DNA from: Candidatus Eiseniibacteriota bacterium
GTDB lineage: Bacteria; Orphanbacterota; Orphanbacteria; Orphanbacterales; Orphanbacteraceae
Direction of reading: 5' to 3'
Length of the DNA: 36,657 nucleotides
Assembly (NCBI GenBank): GCA_029262235.1
Contig: JAJCZU010000009.1
Coordinates: forward strand, 1-36,657
Shown here in pieces: positions 8,708-20,360 of this stretch (within the stretch, counting starts at the first letter, position 1; every line of letters begins with the position of its first letter). The notes under the pieces are model-generated. The model ran no database searches, was not told the DNA's origin, and was given only the letters and a program-made list of their open reading frames with translations. The translations under genes were made by a program, and so were the position numbers.

Positions 8708-9526
8708 TTAAGCTGCGGGATCGGCCCGGTGGGACCCGCGTCGTTTCATGACGAGGATGCTGCCGCCGAGGACGAGAATCGTCAGAAGCCCGCCGCCGCG
8801 CATCATGTTCATTGCCGCCGGCGCATAGCGCCCTTTCGCGGAATCATAGTGAAAACAGTACAGCAGTATTCTATCAAAGGCGGACCCCATTTTCCCTTCG
8901 GAAGCTTCCAGAAGCGCCAGCCTGAGATCTTTCGGCGAATATTCGATCCCGTACAGATAACGGGAGATCTTTCCTTCGGGCGTCAGGACGAAGAGCGCCG
9001 CCGCGTGCGCGTATTCCTTGCGATCGTCGTTCCATGCATATTGAAATCCGACCGACTCCGTCACACGCTTGATCTGGGCTTCCGTACCCGTCAGAAAGTG
9101 CCAGCCCGTCGCTGCCTCGGGGCGGCCGAATTCCTTGATGTAATTCTGCTTCTTCAGTTTCGCGAGCGTGTGCGATTCGAGGGGGTCGATGCTCAGCGTC
9201 AGGACTTCGAACCGGTCGCCCGGCGTCCACGTGAGTCCCTCCATCCCCTCCATCATGCCGTTCGTCACGAGACCGCAGAGCATCGGGCAGCTGAAGTAGC
9301 CCAGGTTCAGAATCACCGGGCGTCCGCTCTCGAAATACTCTGCGAGAGTGACCTGGCGTCCCGTCTCGTCCGTGAACGAGGCGTCGAGCGGCACGTTCTC
9401 GCCGAGATGCTCCTCGATGCCGACGCCTTCGAGTTCCGCCGGCAATGGCTCCTGACGCTGTGCGAAGACCGGGGCTGCGGCGAACGAAACCGCCGCGATC
9501 AGGGAAAGTGCCCGCAAGGTCTTCAT
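8708..9526 (-). CDS. sco: SCO1/SenC-family copper chaperone
   Basis: The 272-residue thioredoxin-fold protein delivers copper or reduces thiols at the CuA site of oxidase subunit II. It has a signal peptide (cut near AQRQ), a CPMLC motif with C80 and C84, and the conserved distal H174 (EYAHAAALF); these three residues bind copper. A C-terminal membrane helix near 240-260 (GGGLLTILVLGGSILVM) is followed by RRGSHR. The tail anchor is a variation seen in some Act-caa3 clusters; many Sco proteins are anchored at the N-terminus. The gene lies 4 bases after the small membrane protein gene and 16 before ctaC, so it is surely co-transcribed. Its GGAG site lies within the end of the previous gene. Confidence 0.93.
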   Translation of the reverse strand: MKTLRALSLIAAVSFAAAPVFAQRQEPLPAELEGVGIEEHLGENVPLDASFTDETGRQVTLAEYFESGRPVILNLGYFSCPMLCGLVTNGMMEGMEGLTWTPGDRFEVLTLSIDPLESHTLAKLKKQNYIKEFGRPEAATGWHFLTGTEAQIKRVTESVGFQYAWNDDRKEYAHAAALFVLTPEGKISRYLYGIEYSPKDLRLALLEASEGKMGSAFDRILLYCFHYDSAKGRYAPAAMNMMRGGGLLTILVLGGSILVMKRRGSHRADPAA

Positions 9527-9530
9527 GATG

Positions 9531-9836
9531 TCAGTCTCCTGCTCTGGCTCCCGCGTCGCGGGCCACGAGTTCCATGGCCCGATCGATCGGTATGCCGACT
9601 ACGCCTTCTTTTTCGCTCACCCAGCGGTAACTGTTCAGCTCGGCGAGTTGCTTCGATCGGAGCTGGGTCAGCTCTTCCGGCACCTGTGAAATTACTTTGC
9701 GCTCCATCTCGCCCGCCTCCAGATGATAGAAGGCAGCCTGCAATGCCACAATACTGGCGAGGATAAAAGCGGCGCCGGTGAGGCCCCAAAGCGCTGTCCA
9801 GTACGGATTCGGGTCGTTTCCGCTGTCTAGAGCCAC
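9531..9836 (-). CDS. Small single-span membrane protein of the act-cox operon
   Basis: The 101-residue protein has one N-terminal helix (WTALWGLTGAAFILASIVAL) and a soluble tail ending in LNSYRWVSEKEGVVGIPIDRAMELVA (key part: YRWVSEKEGVVGIPIDRAM). The phrase 'Y-x-W-V-x-x-x-x-G-V-V-x-I-P-I-x-x-A-M' recurs in small proteins encoded beside Sco and caa3 genes in Act clusters. No catalytic residue is apparent. It may be an assembly factor or a small Act/oxidase subunit, possibly in the position of ActG, but homology to ActG cannot be shown here. An ideal AAGGAG precedes the ATG. It is the first gene after the 64-base act-cox gap. Confidence 0.8.
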   Translation of the reverse strand: MALDSGNDPNPYWTALWGLTGAAFILASIVALQAAFYHLEAGEMERKVISQVPEELTQLRSKQLAELNSYRWVSEKEGVVGIPIDRAMELVARDAGARAGD

Positions 9837-9850
9837 GATCGATTCTCCTT

Positions 9851-9896
9851 ATTCGCGCGATGCGAATGCACAATCAGTCCGCCTGCCCGCGGGCAG
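9851..9896. other. Two inverted repeats in the act-cox intercistronic gap
   Basis: ATTCGC (9851-9856) pairs with GCGAAT (9862-9867) around five bases, and CTGCCCGCGGGCAG at 9883-9896 is a perfect 14-base palindrome. They occupy the only sizeable gap inside the operon, between actF and the first oxidase-side gene. There is no U-run on the minus strand. They may set an RNA processing or stability boundary between the act and cox halves. Confidence 0.45.
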
Positions 9897-9900
9897 CGGC

Positions 9901-11109
9901 TTAGTAGTTCTCGAATGCGAGCGAACCCTCGAGGCGCGGATCCTTCTCGGGAACCAGCGATGCTTTTCCGAGCCCGCGCGCCATACCGACGAGGTACAGG
10001 CCGCCCATGGCGAAGAAGAGGGTGATGTCCATCAGGCTGAAATGGATGCCGTCCGTATACCATTCCGGCATCGTGACCCAGTACATGTCGCACCAGTGAA
10101 TGATCAGAATATAGGCCGCGCCGAAACGGAAGAACGCGCGGCTTCGCTTCGGGACTCGCGAGATGAAGAACAGGAACGGCACGACGAAGTGCGCGATCAG
10201 GATTCCCCACGAGAACGGAAGCCAGCTGCCCGTGATGCGGTGCAGGTACCATTCCGTCTCTTCGGGAATGTTCGCGTACCAGATCAGCATGAACTGCGAG
10301 AAGCCGATGTATGCCCAGAAGATCGTGAACGCGAAGCAGAGCTTGCCCAGATCGTGATAGTGCTCGGTCGTGACCGACTGTGTGATCCGCCCCTTTGCCT
10401 GCAGCCACATCGATGACATCGCGATCAGTGCGAACGCGCTGAGCGCGCTCCCGGCGAAGTAGTAGACGCCGAGAATCGTCGAGTACCAGTGCGGGTTCAG
10501 CGACATGATGAGGTCGAACGCCGCGAACGTCGTCGTGAGCGCGAACAGCACGATGGCCGGCGCGCTCCATTTCTGCATACGGAGCGTGTGGTCGATATCG
10601 CCCGTCGTGTCCTGCTTCACGCTCTGGCCGTGGAAAAAGCGGGAAACGACGACCCAGATCAGGAAATAGACGCCCCAGCGAATCAGAAAGAACGGCTTGT
10701 TCAGGTAGCCCAGTTTGGCGGCGAGTACGGGATCGGAAGCGGCGTGCGGGTCGGTCCAGTGGTGATAAATGATGTCCATGCCGAAGACGATCGGGATGAA
10801 CAGGCCGAGCAGCAGCAGCATGTTCGCCGCGATCGCCTCGGCGATCCGGCGTACCGTAACGCTCCACGTGGCGCCCGTCAGATGCTGAATGACGACGAAA
10901 AAGATGCCGCCGAGCGAAAGGCTCAGGAAGTACGCGAAATTCGTCGTGTACGACTTGAAGAAGCGCTCCACGCCGTGGTCGGCCGTGAATGCCAGCGCCA
11001 GTGTCGCCAGGATGCCCAGAGCCGCGACGATGCCGCCGACGCGCGTCAGCAGCGGTCCGAGATCGCCGAGTGTTCTGTTTTCGCTGCTTCGATCGATGGT
11101 TCTCTTCAT
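9901..11109 (-). CDS. actF: Alternative complex III subunit ActF (membrane quinol-binding subunit)
   Basis: The 402-residue polytopic protein has about ten helices and belongs with ActC to the NrfD/PsrC-like membrane subunits of the quinol:cytochrome c oxidoreductase. Recognisable stretches are FKSYTTNFAYFLSLSLGGIF, LNPHWYSTILGVYYFAGS, FTIFWAYIGFSQFMLIWYAN and FVVPFLFFISRVPKR, all typical of ActF. It has no heme motif. Compared with ActC it is thought not to hold the main quinol site, although this differs between reports. It lies 20 bases after actE. Confidence 0.92.
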   Translation of the reverse strand: MKRTIDRSSENRTLGDLGPLLTRVGGIVAALGILATLALAFTADHGVERFFKSYTTNFAYFLSLSLGGIFFVVIQHLTGATWSVTVRRIAEAIAANMLLLLGLFIPIVFGMDIIYHHWTDPHAASDPVLAAKLGYLNKPFFLIRWGVYFLIWVVVSRFFHGQSVKQDTTGDIDHTLRMQKWSAPAIVLFALTTTFAAFDLIMSLNPHWYSTILGVYYFAGSALSAFALIAMSSMWLQAKGRITQSVTTEHYHDLGKLCFAFTIFWAYIGFSQFMLIWYANIPEETEWYLHRITGSWLPFSWGILIAHFVVPFLFFISRVPKRSRAFFRFGAAYILIIHWCDMYWVTMPEWYTDGIHFSLMDITLFFAMGGLYLVGMARGLGKASLVPEKDPRLEGSLAFENY

Positions 11110-11129
11110 CTCTCTCGTCTTCTCCTGCG

Positions 11130-11780
11130 CTAGCGCAGTTTGTCGCGAAGGTTCGCGGGCACGTCGTCGATCGTCGCGTTCTGGCTTCGCTGCAACGCGC
11201 GGATGTAAGCCACGATCGCCCAGCGATCCTCGACTTTCACCTGCAGCCCGTAGGCGGGCATCGTACGAATCCCGTTACTGATCGTATTGAATATGTGGCC
11301 GGCCGGGCGATTCCGGAGTTCGTCGCTGTGATACGAAATGGGGGGAATCCACGTGCCCTGCTGCAGCGCGTCGGCGCGCTGGGATACGATGCCGTCGCCG
11401 GCGCCCGTATAACCGTGGCACGGCAGGCAGAACACTTCGTAGCGCTCCTTCCCGCGTGCGAGCATCGCCCGATTCACTTCGATGCCCGGCGGGAAGGTCG
11501 TGGCGAATTCGCCGTTCACCTTGCCGCGGTACATGTGATCGTCGGCGCGCAGTTCGCCGCGCGCGACCGTGCCGTTCACTTCGGGGCGCATCGCGCGACC
11601 GTCGCGGAAGAGCGCGTTCGGCTGCTGCGACTGGTACGCGTAGCCCTGGTCCATGTCCCAGATGATCTGCGGGCGCGGGTCCGGCGATTTCGTGGCGCGC
11701 AGCTTCGCGACGACCGCGAACGGAACGAGGGCGAGACAGACGGCGATCAGACCCAGCGGGTAAAACCATCGGGGGATCAT
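11130..11780 (-). CDS. actE: Alternative complex III monoheme cytochrome c subunit ActE
   Basis: The 216-residue protein has an N-terminal membrane anchor (residues 7-25) and a periplasmic cytochrome c domain with one heme site, CLPCH at 118-122, followed by GYTGAGDG. A likely axial Met lies in GIRTMPAYGLQV. The C-terminal helix DRWAIVAYIRALQRSQ is standard for class I cytochrome c. ActE accepts electrons from ActA hemes and passes them to the oxidase or a soluble carrier. The ATG follows the actD stop directly (TAGATG), so the two are tightly coupled. The N-terminus could be a lipobox-less signal anchor. Confidence 0.93.
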   Translation of the reverse strand: MIPRWFYPLGLIAVCLALVPFAVVAKLRATKSPDPRPQIIWDMDQGYAYQSQQPNALFRDGRAMRPEVNGTVARGELRADDHMYRGKVNGEFATTFPPGIEVNRAMLARGKERYEVFCLPCHGYTGAGDGIVSQRADALQQGTWIPPISYHSDELRNRPAGHIFNTISNGIRTMPAYGLQVKVEDRWAIVAYIRALQRSQNATIDDVPANLRDKLR

Positions 11781-12335
11781 CTAATGGTCCTCCTCTTCCA
11801 CTGCTTCGACGGCATCGCCGCCCAGCGTATCGGCGAACGACCGTGTCTTCTCCGCGTGAAACTTCGGATCCTTCGCTTCGATCGAAATGAAGAAGCGGTC
11901 CGAAGTGGCCCGCCGGAATCGCTCGGCCGAGAACAGCGGATGATAAAGCTCCGGCAGCTGATTGAAGCCCAGCATGCCGAAGAACGTCGAAAAGGCGCTG
12001 AAGAGCACCGTCAGTTCGAACATGACCGGGAAGTTGGCCGGGATCGACCACATCGGCTTGCCCGAAATGATGTACGGATAGTCGTAGGCGTTCATCCACC
12101 ACTGCATGACGATCGCGATGATCAGCCCGGTGAAGCCGCCGACAAATACGAGATAGGGAAGAATGGTCCGCTTGACCCCCATCGCCTTGTCGAGGCCGTG
12201 CACCGGGAACGGCGTGTGGGCGTCCCACTTGTCGAAGCCGGCGTCGCGCACTTTCTCCGCGGCGTGGATCAGCTGATCGACCGTTTCGAACTCGATCAGA
12301 TAGCCCCAGAGCGACGTTTTGTGCTCAGCGCTCAA
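11781..12335 (-). CDS. actD: Alternative complex III membrane subunit ActD (TTG start)
   Basis: The 184-residue protein has two central helices (about 58-80 and 103-122). It shows the ActD signature: [39 protein letters not shown], and a conserved [12 protein letters not shown] segment. I place the start at TTG (complement of 12333-12335), giving [11 protein letters not shown], because no ATG or GTG is suitable and GGAGGGG lies 5 bases upstream, inside the end of actC. The stop of actC (TGA) overlaps this TTG in the sequence TTGA. A longer open frame continues upstream through actC but gives an unrelated Arg-rich translation. The role is structural, helping hold the membrane part of the complex. 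Confidence 0.9.
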   Translation of the reverse strand: MSAEHKTSLWGYLIEFETVDQLIHAAEKVRDAGFDKWDAHTPFPVHGLDKAMGVKRTILPYLVFVGGFTGLIIAIVMQWWMNAYDYPYIISGKPMWSIPANFPVMFELTVLFSAFSTFFGMLGFNQLPELYHPLFSAERFRRATSDRFFISIEAKDPKFHAEKTRSFADTLGGDAVEAVEEEDH

Positions 12336-13709
12336 TGTTCCCCTCCTTCGTGTCCGTGCCCGGCATGCGCCTGGGGCAGGACTCCCTTGATCTCCGCAAT
12401 CGCGACCATCGGAAGGAAGCGTATGAAGAGCAGGAACAGCGTGAAGAACAGACCGAAGCTCCCGATCAGCGTGCAGATGTCGACCCAGGTCGGCATGTAG
12501 AAGCCCCAGCTGCCGGGCAGGAAGTCGCGATGCAGCGACGTCACGGTAATCACGAATCGTTCGAACCACATGCCGACGTTCACGAAGAACGCGACGACCA
12601 TCATGACCGGGATGCTGCGACGCATCTTCTTGAACCAGTAGACCTGGGGAATGAACACGTTGCAGCTTGCCATCGTCCAGTACGCCCACCAGTAGGGCCC
12701 GAACGCGCGGTTCTGGAACGCGAACTGTTCATAGATGTTGCCCGAATACCACGCCACGAAGAACTCGATCGCGTACGCGTACCCGACCATGGAACCTGTG
12801 GCGAGGATGATCTTGTTCATCGACTCGAGGTGTCTCATCGTGATGATCGATTTCAGCCCGTAGAGTTCGCGCGCCGGCACGGCCAGGAACACCACCATCG
12901 CGAAGCCCGAGAAGATGGCGCCCGCAACGAAGTACGGCGGGAAGATCGTCGTATGCCACCCCGGAAGGTTCGCGACGGCGAAGTCGAAACTAACGACCGA
13001 GTGTACGGAAAGAACGAGCGGCGTCGCGAGTGCGGCGAGCAGCAGATAAGCGCGCTCGTACACATGCCACTGGCGGTTCGAACCGCGCCAGCCGAGTGAG
13101 AACAGGCCGTATGCGAAACGGCGGATGCCGCTCGTCGCGCGGTCGCGAATCGTGGCGAGGTCGGGAATGAGTCCCATGTACCAGAAGAGAAGCGAAACGG
13201 TGAAGTAAGTACCGACTGCGAATACGTCCCAGAGAAGCGGGCTGCGGAACTGGGGCCACGCCATCTGCTGATACGGCAGCGGGAACATCCACCACGCGAA
13301 CCAGACGCGCCCGACGTGAATGCCCGGGAAGACGAGCGCGCAGATGACCGCGAAGATCGTCATGGCCTCGGCGAACCGGTTGATACTCGTGCGCCACTGC
13401 TGCCTGAACAGGAACAGGATGGCGGAGATGAGCGTACCGGCGTGACCGATCCCGACCCAGAAGACGAAGTTTACGATCGCGAATCCCCACCCGACCGGGT
13501 TGTTGACGCCCCAGACGCCGATCCCGGTCCAGAAGAGATACGCGATCATCGCAAGCAGCAGCATCAGACCGCTGCCCGCGATGAAGAACGAGATCCACCA
13601 CGCCTTCGTGATTGGCGGCTTCTCGACTACGCTGCAGACGGCATCGGTTACGCTGCCGAAATCGTGGTGCGCCTCAACAAGAGGCTTACCTTTGATCGGG
13701 TCGTCCCGA

Positions 13710-13729
<20 letters not shown>
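12332..13729 (-). CDS. actC: Alternative complex III subunit ActC (NrfD/PsrC-like quinol-binding membrane protein)
   Basis: The 465-residue protein has about ten membrane helices of the polysulfide-reductase NrfD family. Seen motifs include [60 protein letters not shown] and [20 protein letters not shown], all strongly conserved in ActC. The protein is the probable quinol oxidation site on the periplasmic side, beside the iron-sulfur subunit ActB. Its first 20 bases overlap the end of actB in another frame, with GGAG about 10 bases upstream. Its last four bases overlap actD. The C-terminus is His/Gly-rich. Confidence 0.95.
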
Positions 13730-16744
<3,015 letters not shown>

Positions 16745-16757
<13 letters not shown>

Positions 16758-17410
16758 GTCGAACAGTCCTCACGCGGATTCAGGTTGTTTTCCGCAGCGA
16801 AACGGGCGCCGAAGACCGCGGGGTCCTCGTTGGGCGCCCAGCCCATGGCCGTCGCGAATTCCGGCGGGCGTAGATTGACTTCGGGTGCGCGGTGGCATTC
16901 GAGGCACCACGCCATCGAGAGCTTCTTGTCCTGGAATACCACTTCCATCTTGTCCACGCGGCCGTGGCACGACTCGCATCCGACCCCGCGCGTCACGTGT
17001 GCGCTGTGATCGAACTGGACGAAGGCGGGAAGATCATGGACGCGGACCCACGGAATCGGCATTCCGGTCGCAAAGCTCTCGCGTACCTTGAGCAGCTTGG
17101 GCGATTCGGTCCAGATAGACGCGTGGCAGTTCATGCAGACCTGGGTCGGTGGAATCGAGGCGTGCGCGCCCTCGGTTACCGTGTAGTGACAGTACTGGCA
17201 GTCGATGCCGAGCTCGCCCGCGTGCAGCGCGTGGCTGTACGGGACGGGCTGAACCGGCTGATAGCCGACCATCGTGGTCTGCGGGCTCCACGCATAATAT
17301 ATGAGCACAATGAGATAAACGGGTCCGACCAGCGCGCCCAGGGCGAGATGCGGACGGATCGTATTCAGCCATTTGGGAAACTGGAAGCTTTTCGACTTCT
17401 TGTCGCTCAT
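16745..17410 (-). CDS. actA: Alternative complex III pentaheme cytochrome c subunit ActA
   Basis: The 221-residue protein has one N-terminal membrane anchor (about 22-40) and five c-heme sites: CQYCH 71-75, CMNCH 92-96, CESCH 145-149, CLECH 169-173 and CSTCH 216-220. Extra His residues (SHALHAGELG, FDHSAHVTRG) can serve as distal ligands. ActA carries electrons from the iron-sulfur clusters of ActB to ActE on the periplasmic face. It is the first gene of the operon. The ATG is preceded by GGAGA. The last heme motif ends one residue before the stop, and this end overlaps the actB start, so a small change there would affect both proteins. Confidence 0.96.
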
Positions 17411-17421
17411 GAATTCTCCGC

Positions 17422-17441
17422 GAACCGACCGGAACCGACCG
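17422..17441. repeat. Tandem 10-bp direct repeat just upstream of actA
   Basis: GAACCGACCG occurs twice without a gap (17422-17431 and 17432-17441), 12 to 31 bases before the actA start. The period is one DNA helical turn, so a dimeric regulator could bind one face. It could also be a simple duplication in the leader. Confidence 0.5.
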
Positions 17442-17452
17442 TTTTATGCCCT

Positions 17453-17533
17453 CATCCTGAAGGCGCACCTCTCCGCTTGAGTGGGGGATGTATGCCAGCA
17501 GGGCCGCCCGCAGAGTGAGAGTATTTCAGGATG
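17453..17533. repeat. Inverted repeat in the actA leader
   Basis: CATCCTGAA (17453-17461) and TTCAGGATG (17525-17533) are exact inverted copies 63 bases apart in the 336-base divergent spacer 17411-17746. A weak minus-strand promoter with TTGCAC at 17676-17681 and TAGACT at 17653-17658 (17-base spacing) would place this repeat in the 5' leader of the act operon. No other feature is seen in the spacer except the divergent promoter at 17728. Confidence 0.4.
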
Positions 17534-17727
17534 TTTGAAGTGCGGCGTCGGATTGTGTCGTGCAATATCCCTCGACACCGGGGATGGTCCCGGGCCTGGT
17601 CGTGATCGGTTTCGTGACAACTGAAAAATTTCTTGCTCACCAACCCCCGGAGAGTCTATCGGTCCGTTTGAACGAGTGCAACCTTTTGGCAATAAAAATC
17701 CACCTGAAATCCCGGTTGTTCCACTCC

Positions 17728-17736
17728 TGTTATAAT
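17728..17736 (+). promoter_or_regulatory. Extended -10 promoter of the NYN gene; transcript probably leaderless
   Basis: TGTTATAAT is a perfect extended -10 (TG-n-TATAAT). The ATG of the downstream gene is at 17747, 10 bases after the hexamer, so transcription would start about 2-4 bases before or at the start codon. No Shine-Dalgarno is present. No good -35 is found, as expected for an extended -10 promoter. Confidence 0.6.
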
Positions 17737-17746
17737 TCGCACTGAC

Positions 17747-18493
17747 ATGAAGCCGCAGAACGTCATTTTAATCGACGGGCACAACTGGATTCACCAGGTG
17801 CCGTTCCTCGCTTCGTATCTTGCGGAGGCGGGCGAAGAGAACGCCAGGATGCGCGCGATCGGGCAGGCCGGCGTCTACGCGAATACCCGCAAAGGAGTCC
17901 TCGTGTGGCTTCTGTTCGATGGGAATCGGCACAGCGGCGGGAATACCGGCGGCAAGGGATCCGTGCGCGTTCGTTTCAGCAGCCCCCCGCGCACGGCTGA
18001 CGACGAAATCGTGGCGATGGGCGAGAAGCTCGCGCGGCAGAAGCTGTCGATCACGGTCGTGACCGACGATCGCGGCATTCACGCCAGGCTCGCGGGGATC
18101 GGGATCGCGTTCGAAGGCGCGGCGGCGTTCTGGGGGCGGATCACGGCGAAGGGGAGCAGGACGGCCCCGGGGAATCGCGGGGACGCGGCCGAGGACGGGC
18201 CGACGAAAGAGTCGGCGCTCAGCGCGGCCGATCGTGCCGAGCTCGATACGCTGCTCGCGCGGAGCGCGGAAGAGAGGCAGGCGCGTGATCGGGAGCGCGA
18301 GGCGGCAGAAGGGCGCAACGCGCGGGCGAAACGGCCGGCTCCGGCCCCTCCGCCGCGGGCGCCCGGTCCTTCTGTGCAGGAGCGTGCGTCGCGCGAAGAG
18401 CGTCGGCGCCGGTTCGAAGAGAAACAGAAGCGCGCCGAGCCCGGGCCCGCGAAACCCAAACCGAAGAAGCGAAAGAAGCGACGCGGCTTCTAG
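17747..18493 (+). CDS. NYN/PIN-like nuclease (YacP-type) with basic C-terminal tail
   Basis: The 248-residue protein opens with NVILIDGHNWIHQ. D10, D58 (LLFDGN), D85-D86 (RTADDEI) and D107-D108 (VVTDDRGI) form the acidic metal site expected in PIN-like YacP/Rae1 RNases. In Bacillus, Rae1 cuts mRNA on the ribosome; whether this one does is inference. After about residue 136 the protein becomes a low-complexity tail of Ala, Arg, Glu, Pro and Lys, ending in PKPKKRKKRRGF, which suits RNA or ribosome binding. The start at 17747 is fixed by the position of the nuclease core and the strong -10 just upstream. It ends 5 bases from the converging 5'-nucleotidase gene. Confidence 0.8.
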   Translation: MKPQNVILIDGHNWIHQVPFLASYLAEAGEENARMRAIGQAGVYANTRKGVLVWLLFDGNRHSGGNTGGKGSVRVRFSSPPRTADDEIVAMGEKLARQKLSITVVTDDRGIHARLAGIGIAFEGAAAFWGRITAKGSRTAPGNRGDAAEDGPTKESALSAADRAELDTLLARSAEERQARDREREAAEGRNARAKRPAPAPPPRAPGPSVQERASREERRRRFEEKQKRAEPGPAKPKPKKRKKRRGF

Positions 18494-18498
18494 CCCGC

Positions 18499-20076
18499 TC
18501 AGCCCGCGTTCTGGATCGAGTGTGTCGGACTCGACTGATGGTGCCGGATTGCACGGCGCGCTTTCGGCGCCGTGATCGCCGGATCATCCGCGAGCGTTTC
18601 GAGAATCGAGTCCGCGAGTACGCGGCCGAGTCCCTGCACGTTTTCGGGCTGATACCCGAGGTACTTGAGCGGCTGGCTCTTCCCGACATAATCGACGGTG
18701 CCCACGGTATAAACCGCGTCCGGATCGACCGGCGTCGAGTATCCGTCGCGGTCGTTTCCGAGCATCGCTTCGGCTACGTACACTTTATCTTCCGTCTGCC
18801 CCCACTCCACTTGAATCCCCGACATCTGCAATATGCCGTGCTCCTCCGACAGTCCAGTCTCGATGTTCTGCTCGATCACTTCGATCAGCTTCGCGCCCGT
18901 GATCGGGAACGTGCAGAGCATGTTGCTGAACGGCAGGATTTCGACGATGTCGAGTTTCTTGATCTCGCCCGCGGGCATGTTCTTGCGAAGACCCCCGCTG
19001 TTCAGAAACGCCACGTCGGCCCCGGTCGCGCGACGCACGCGCTCGGACATCCAGTTCCCGAGATCGCTTTCCCGATGATAGTTTCGGCCGAGTTCGCCCG
19101 CGGACTGACCGACCACGACACCGTATTCGTCGTCGATCTGCTTCTCGATTTCCGCAATCATGGCCACGGTCGCTTCAGGCGGCGTGATGTTGTCTGCCCA
19201 GAGCGGGATCAGCCGGTACTCGACGTCCGTTACGGCGTCGTTTTCGACCAGGAAGTCCATGCGGCCGACGTAACGCAGCTTGGAACCCGCCTGCACGATA
19301 AAGACCCCGTTCACCCACTCGCCGTTTTCAAGCCGCGTATGACTGTGGCCGCCCACGATGATGTCGATCCCGGGCACCGCTGCCGCGACCTTGCGGTCGA
19401 CCTCGACCCCTTCGTGCGTCAGCAGCACGATCACGTCCGTCACGGGATCGATTTCCGCGATGATCGCCGGGAGCACGTCGAGCGAAGTCTTCGTCGTGAG
19501 GCCCGCGAGCGCGCTGCCGCCCACGAGTTCCGCGAGATCGTCGGGCGAGAGGCCGATGATGCCGATGCGCGCGCCGCCGACTTCGCGAATCACGTACGGC
19601 TTGTCTGTGAAATACGTGCCGTCTTCTCGCAGCACGTTCGCGGAGAGGATCGGAAACGACGCCGTTTCGATGATCTTGCGCGGATTCGGCTGCGGATGAT
19701 CGAACTCGTGATTGCCGAGCGCCATCGCGTCGAGCCCGGCGCGTTCGAACAGCTCGATCAGAGCGCCGCCGAGGACGCCGTTCCGGGAGATGTTCGATAT
19801 GGGGTTCCCCGTCATGAAATCGCCCGCGTCGAGATAGAGCGAGTGAGGCGCCGTTTTCCGTTCGTTCGCGAGATGGTATTCGAGTGCCGCGAAGCCCCCG
19901 ATCTGGGGTTCGTCGTCCTCCCAGGTCGCGACCGAACTCGTGAAGCTCGCATGGACGTCGTTCGTGTGAAAGATCGTGATGCGGTTCGGACCGGCGTCTT
20001 TCTGCGCGTCCGGGCGGGAGGAGGCGCAGGAAAGTGACAGCGTGAGAGCGAGCAGAAGTGCGAAGTTTCGTTTCAT
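18499..20076 (-). CDS. 5'-nucleotidase / UDP-sugar hydrolase family lipoprotein
   Basis: The 525-residue exported enzyme belongs to the UshA/CD73 family. A lipobox-like LSLSC (C17) suggests an outer-membrane or periplasmic lipoprotein. The metallophosphatase domain has FHTNDVHA (D40, H42), LDAGDF (D86), GNHEFD (N122, H123), LLTHEG and GGHSH. The C-terminal substrate domain has NSGGLRKNMPAGEI and LPFSNMLCTFPITGAKL. It probably removes phosphate from nucleotides or nucleotide sugars outside the cytoplasm for scavenging. TATATT at 20127-20132 on the same strand and GGAAGGA before the ATG support the start. The final residues (KARRAIRHHQSSPTHS) are basic and unusual for the family. It appears monocistronic. 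Confidence 0.93.
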   Translation of the reverse strand: MKRNFALLLALTLSLSCASSRPDAQKDAGPNRITIFHTNDVHASFTSSVATWEDDEPQIGGFAALEYHLANERKTAPHSLYLDAGDFMTGNPISNISRNGVLGGALIELFERAGLDAMALGNHEFDHPQPNPRKIIETASFPILSANVLREDGTYFTDKPYVIREVGGARIGIIGLSPDDLAELVGGSALAGLTTKTSLDVLPAIIAEIDPVTDVIVLLTHEGVEVDRKVAAAVPGIDIIVGGHSHTRLENGEWVNGVFIVQAGSKLRYVGRMDFLVENDAVTDVEYRLIPLWADNITPPEATVAMIAEIEKQIDDEYGVVVGQSAGELGRNYHRESDLGNWMSERVRRATGADVAFLNSGGLRKNMPAGEIKKLDIVEILPFSNMLCTFPITGAKLIEVIEQNIETGLSEEHGILQMSGIQVEWGQTEDKVYVAEAMLGNDRDGYSTPVDPDAVYTVGTVDYVGKSQPLKYLGYQPENVQGLGRVLADSILETLADDPAITAPKARRAIRHHQSSPTHSIQNAG

Positions 20077-20126
20077 CGAAGGTCCTTCCGTCGGAATCGG
20101 TCGGCTGGGGGTGTGAAGATGTTTTC

Positions 20127-20132
20127 AATATA
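20127..20132 (-). promoter_or_regulatory. Candidate -10 of the 5'-nucleotidase gene
   Basis: The minus strand reads CGCTTATATTGAAAAC in an AT-rich patch 51 bases before the start codon. TATATT matches the -10 consensus in five of six positions. No convincing -35 was found. Confidence 0.35.
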
Positions 20133-20172
20133 AGCGAAGAGTGGGGGGAAGAGAAAGGGGGAGGTGCTGGAT

Positions 20173-20360
20173 GAGGTTCGAGGGGTGAGGAGGGCGTGCG
20201 CGGCAAGCGATCCCTGGCCGGCCGCCTTGTTGCGGGGTGGTGGCGGGCGAAATGGATCGGGCCTTCTGTTGCATGCGGACGGGAAATGCGGGTGCGCCGA
20301 GGTCTGGCCGGCTCAATGGGTCTCGCTCACCGCGCACGCCCCCCTCACCCTCCGAACCTC
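20173..20360. repeat. Long inverted-repeat element in intergenic DNA
   Basis: Two 31-base arms, 20173-20203 and 20330-20360, are inverted copies with 28 of 31 matches (arm starts GAGGTTCG, inner end GCGTGCGCGG). The 126 bases between them contain TGGCCGGC twice. The element fills much of the 380-base gap 20077-20457. No gene is evident inside. It resembles GC-rich dispersed intergenic repeats or a MITE-like remnant. No target duplication was identified. Confidence 0.65.

Noticed and set aside
17444-17692. Small minus-strand open frames upstream of actA
   Set aside because: They have no ribosome site, no recognisable domain, and lie over repeats in the spacer.
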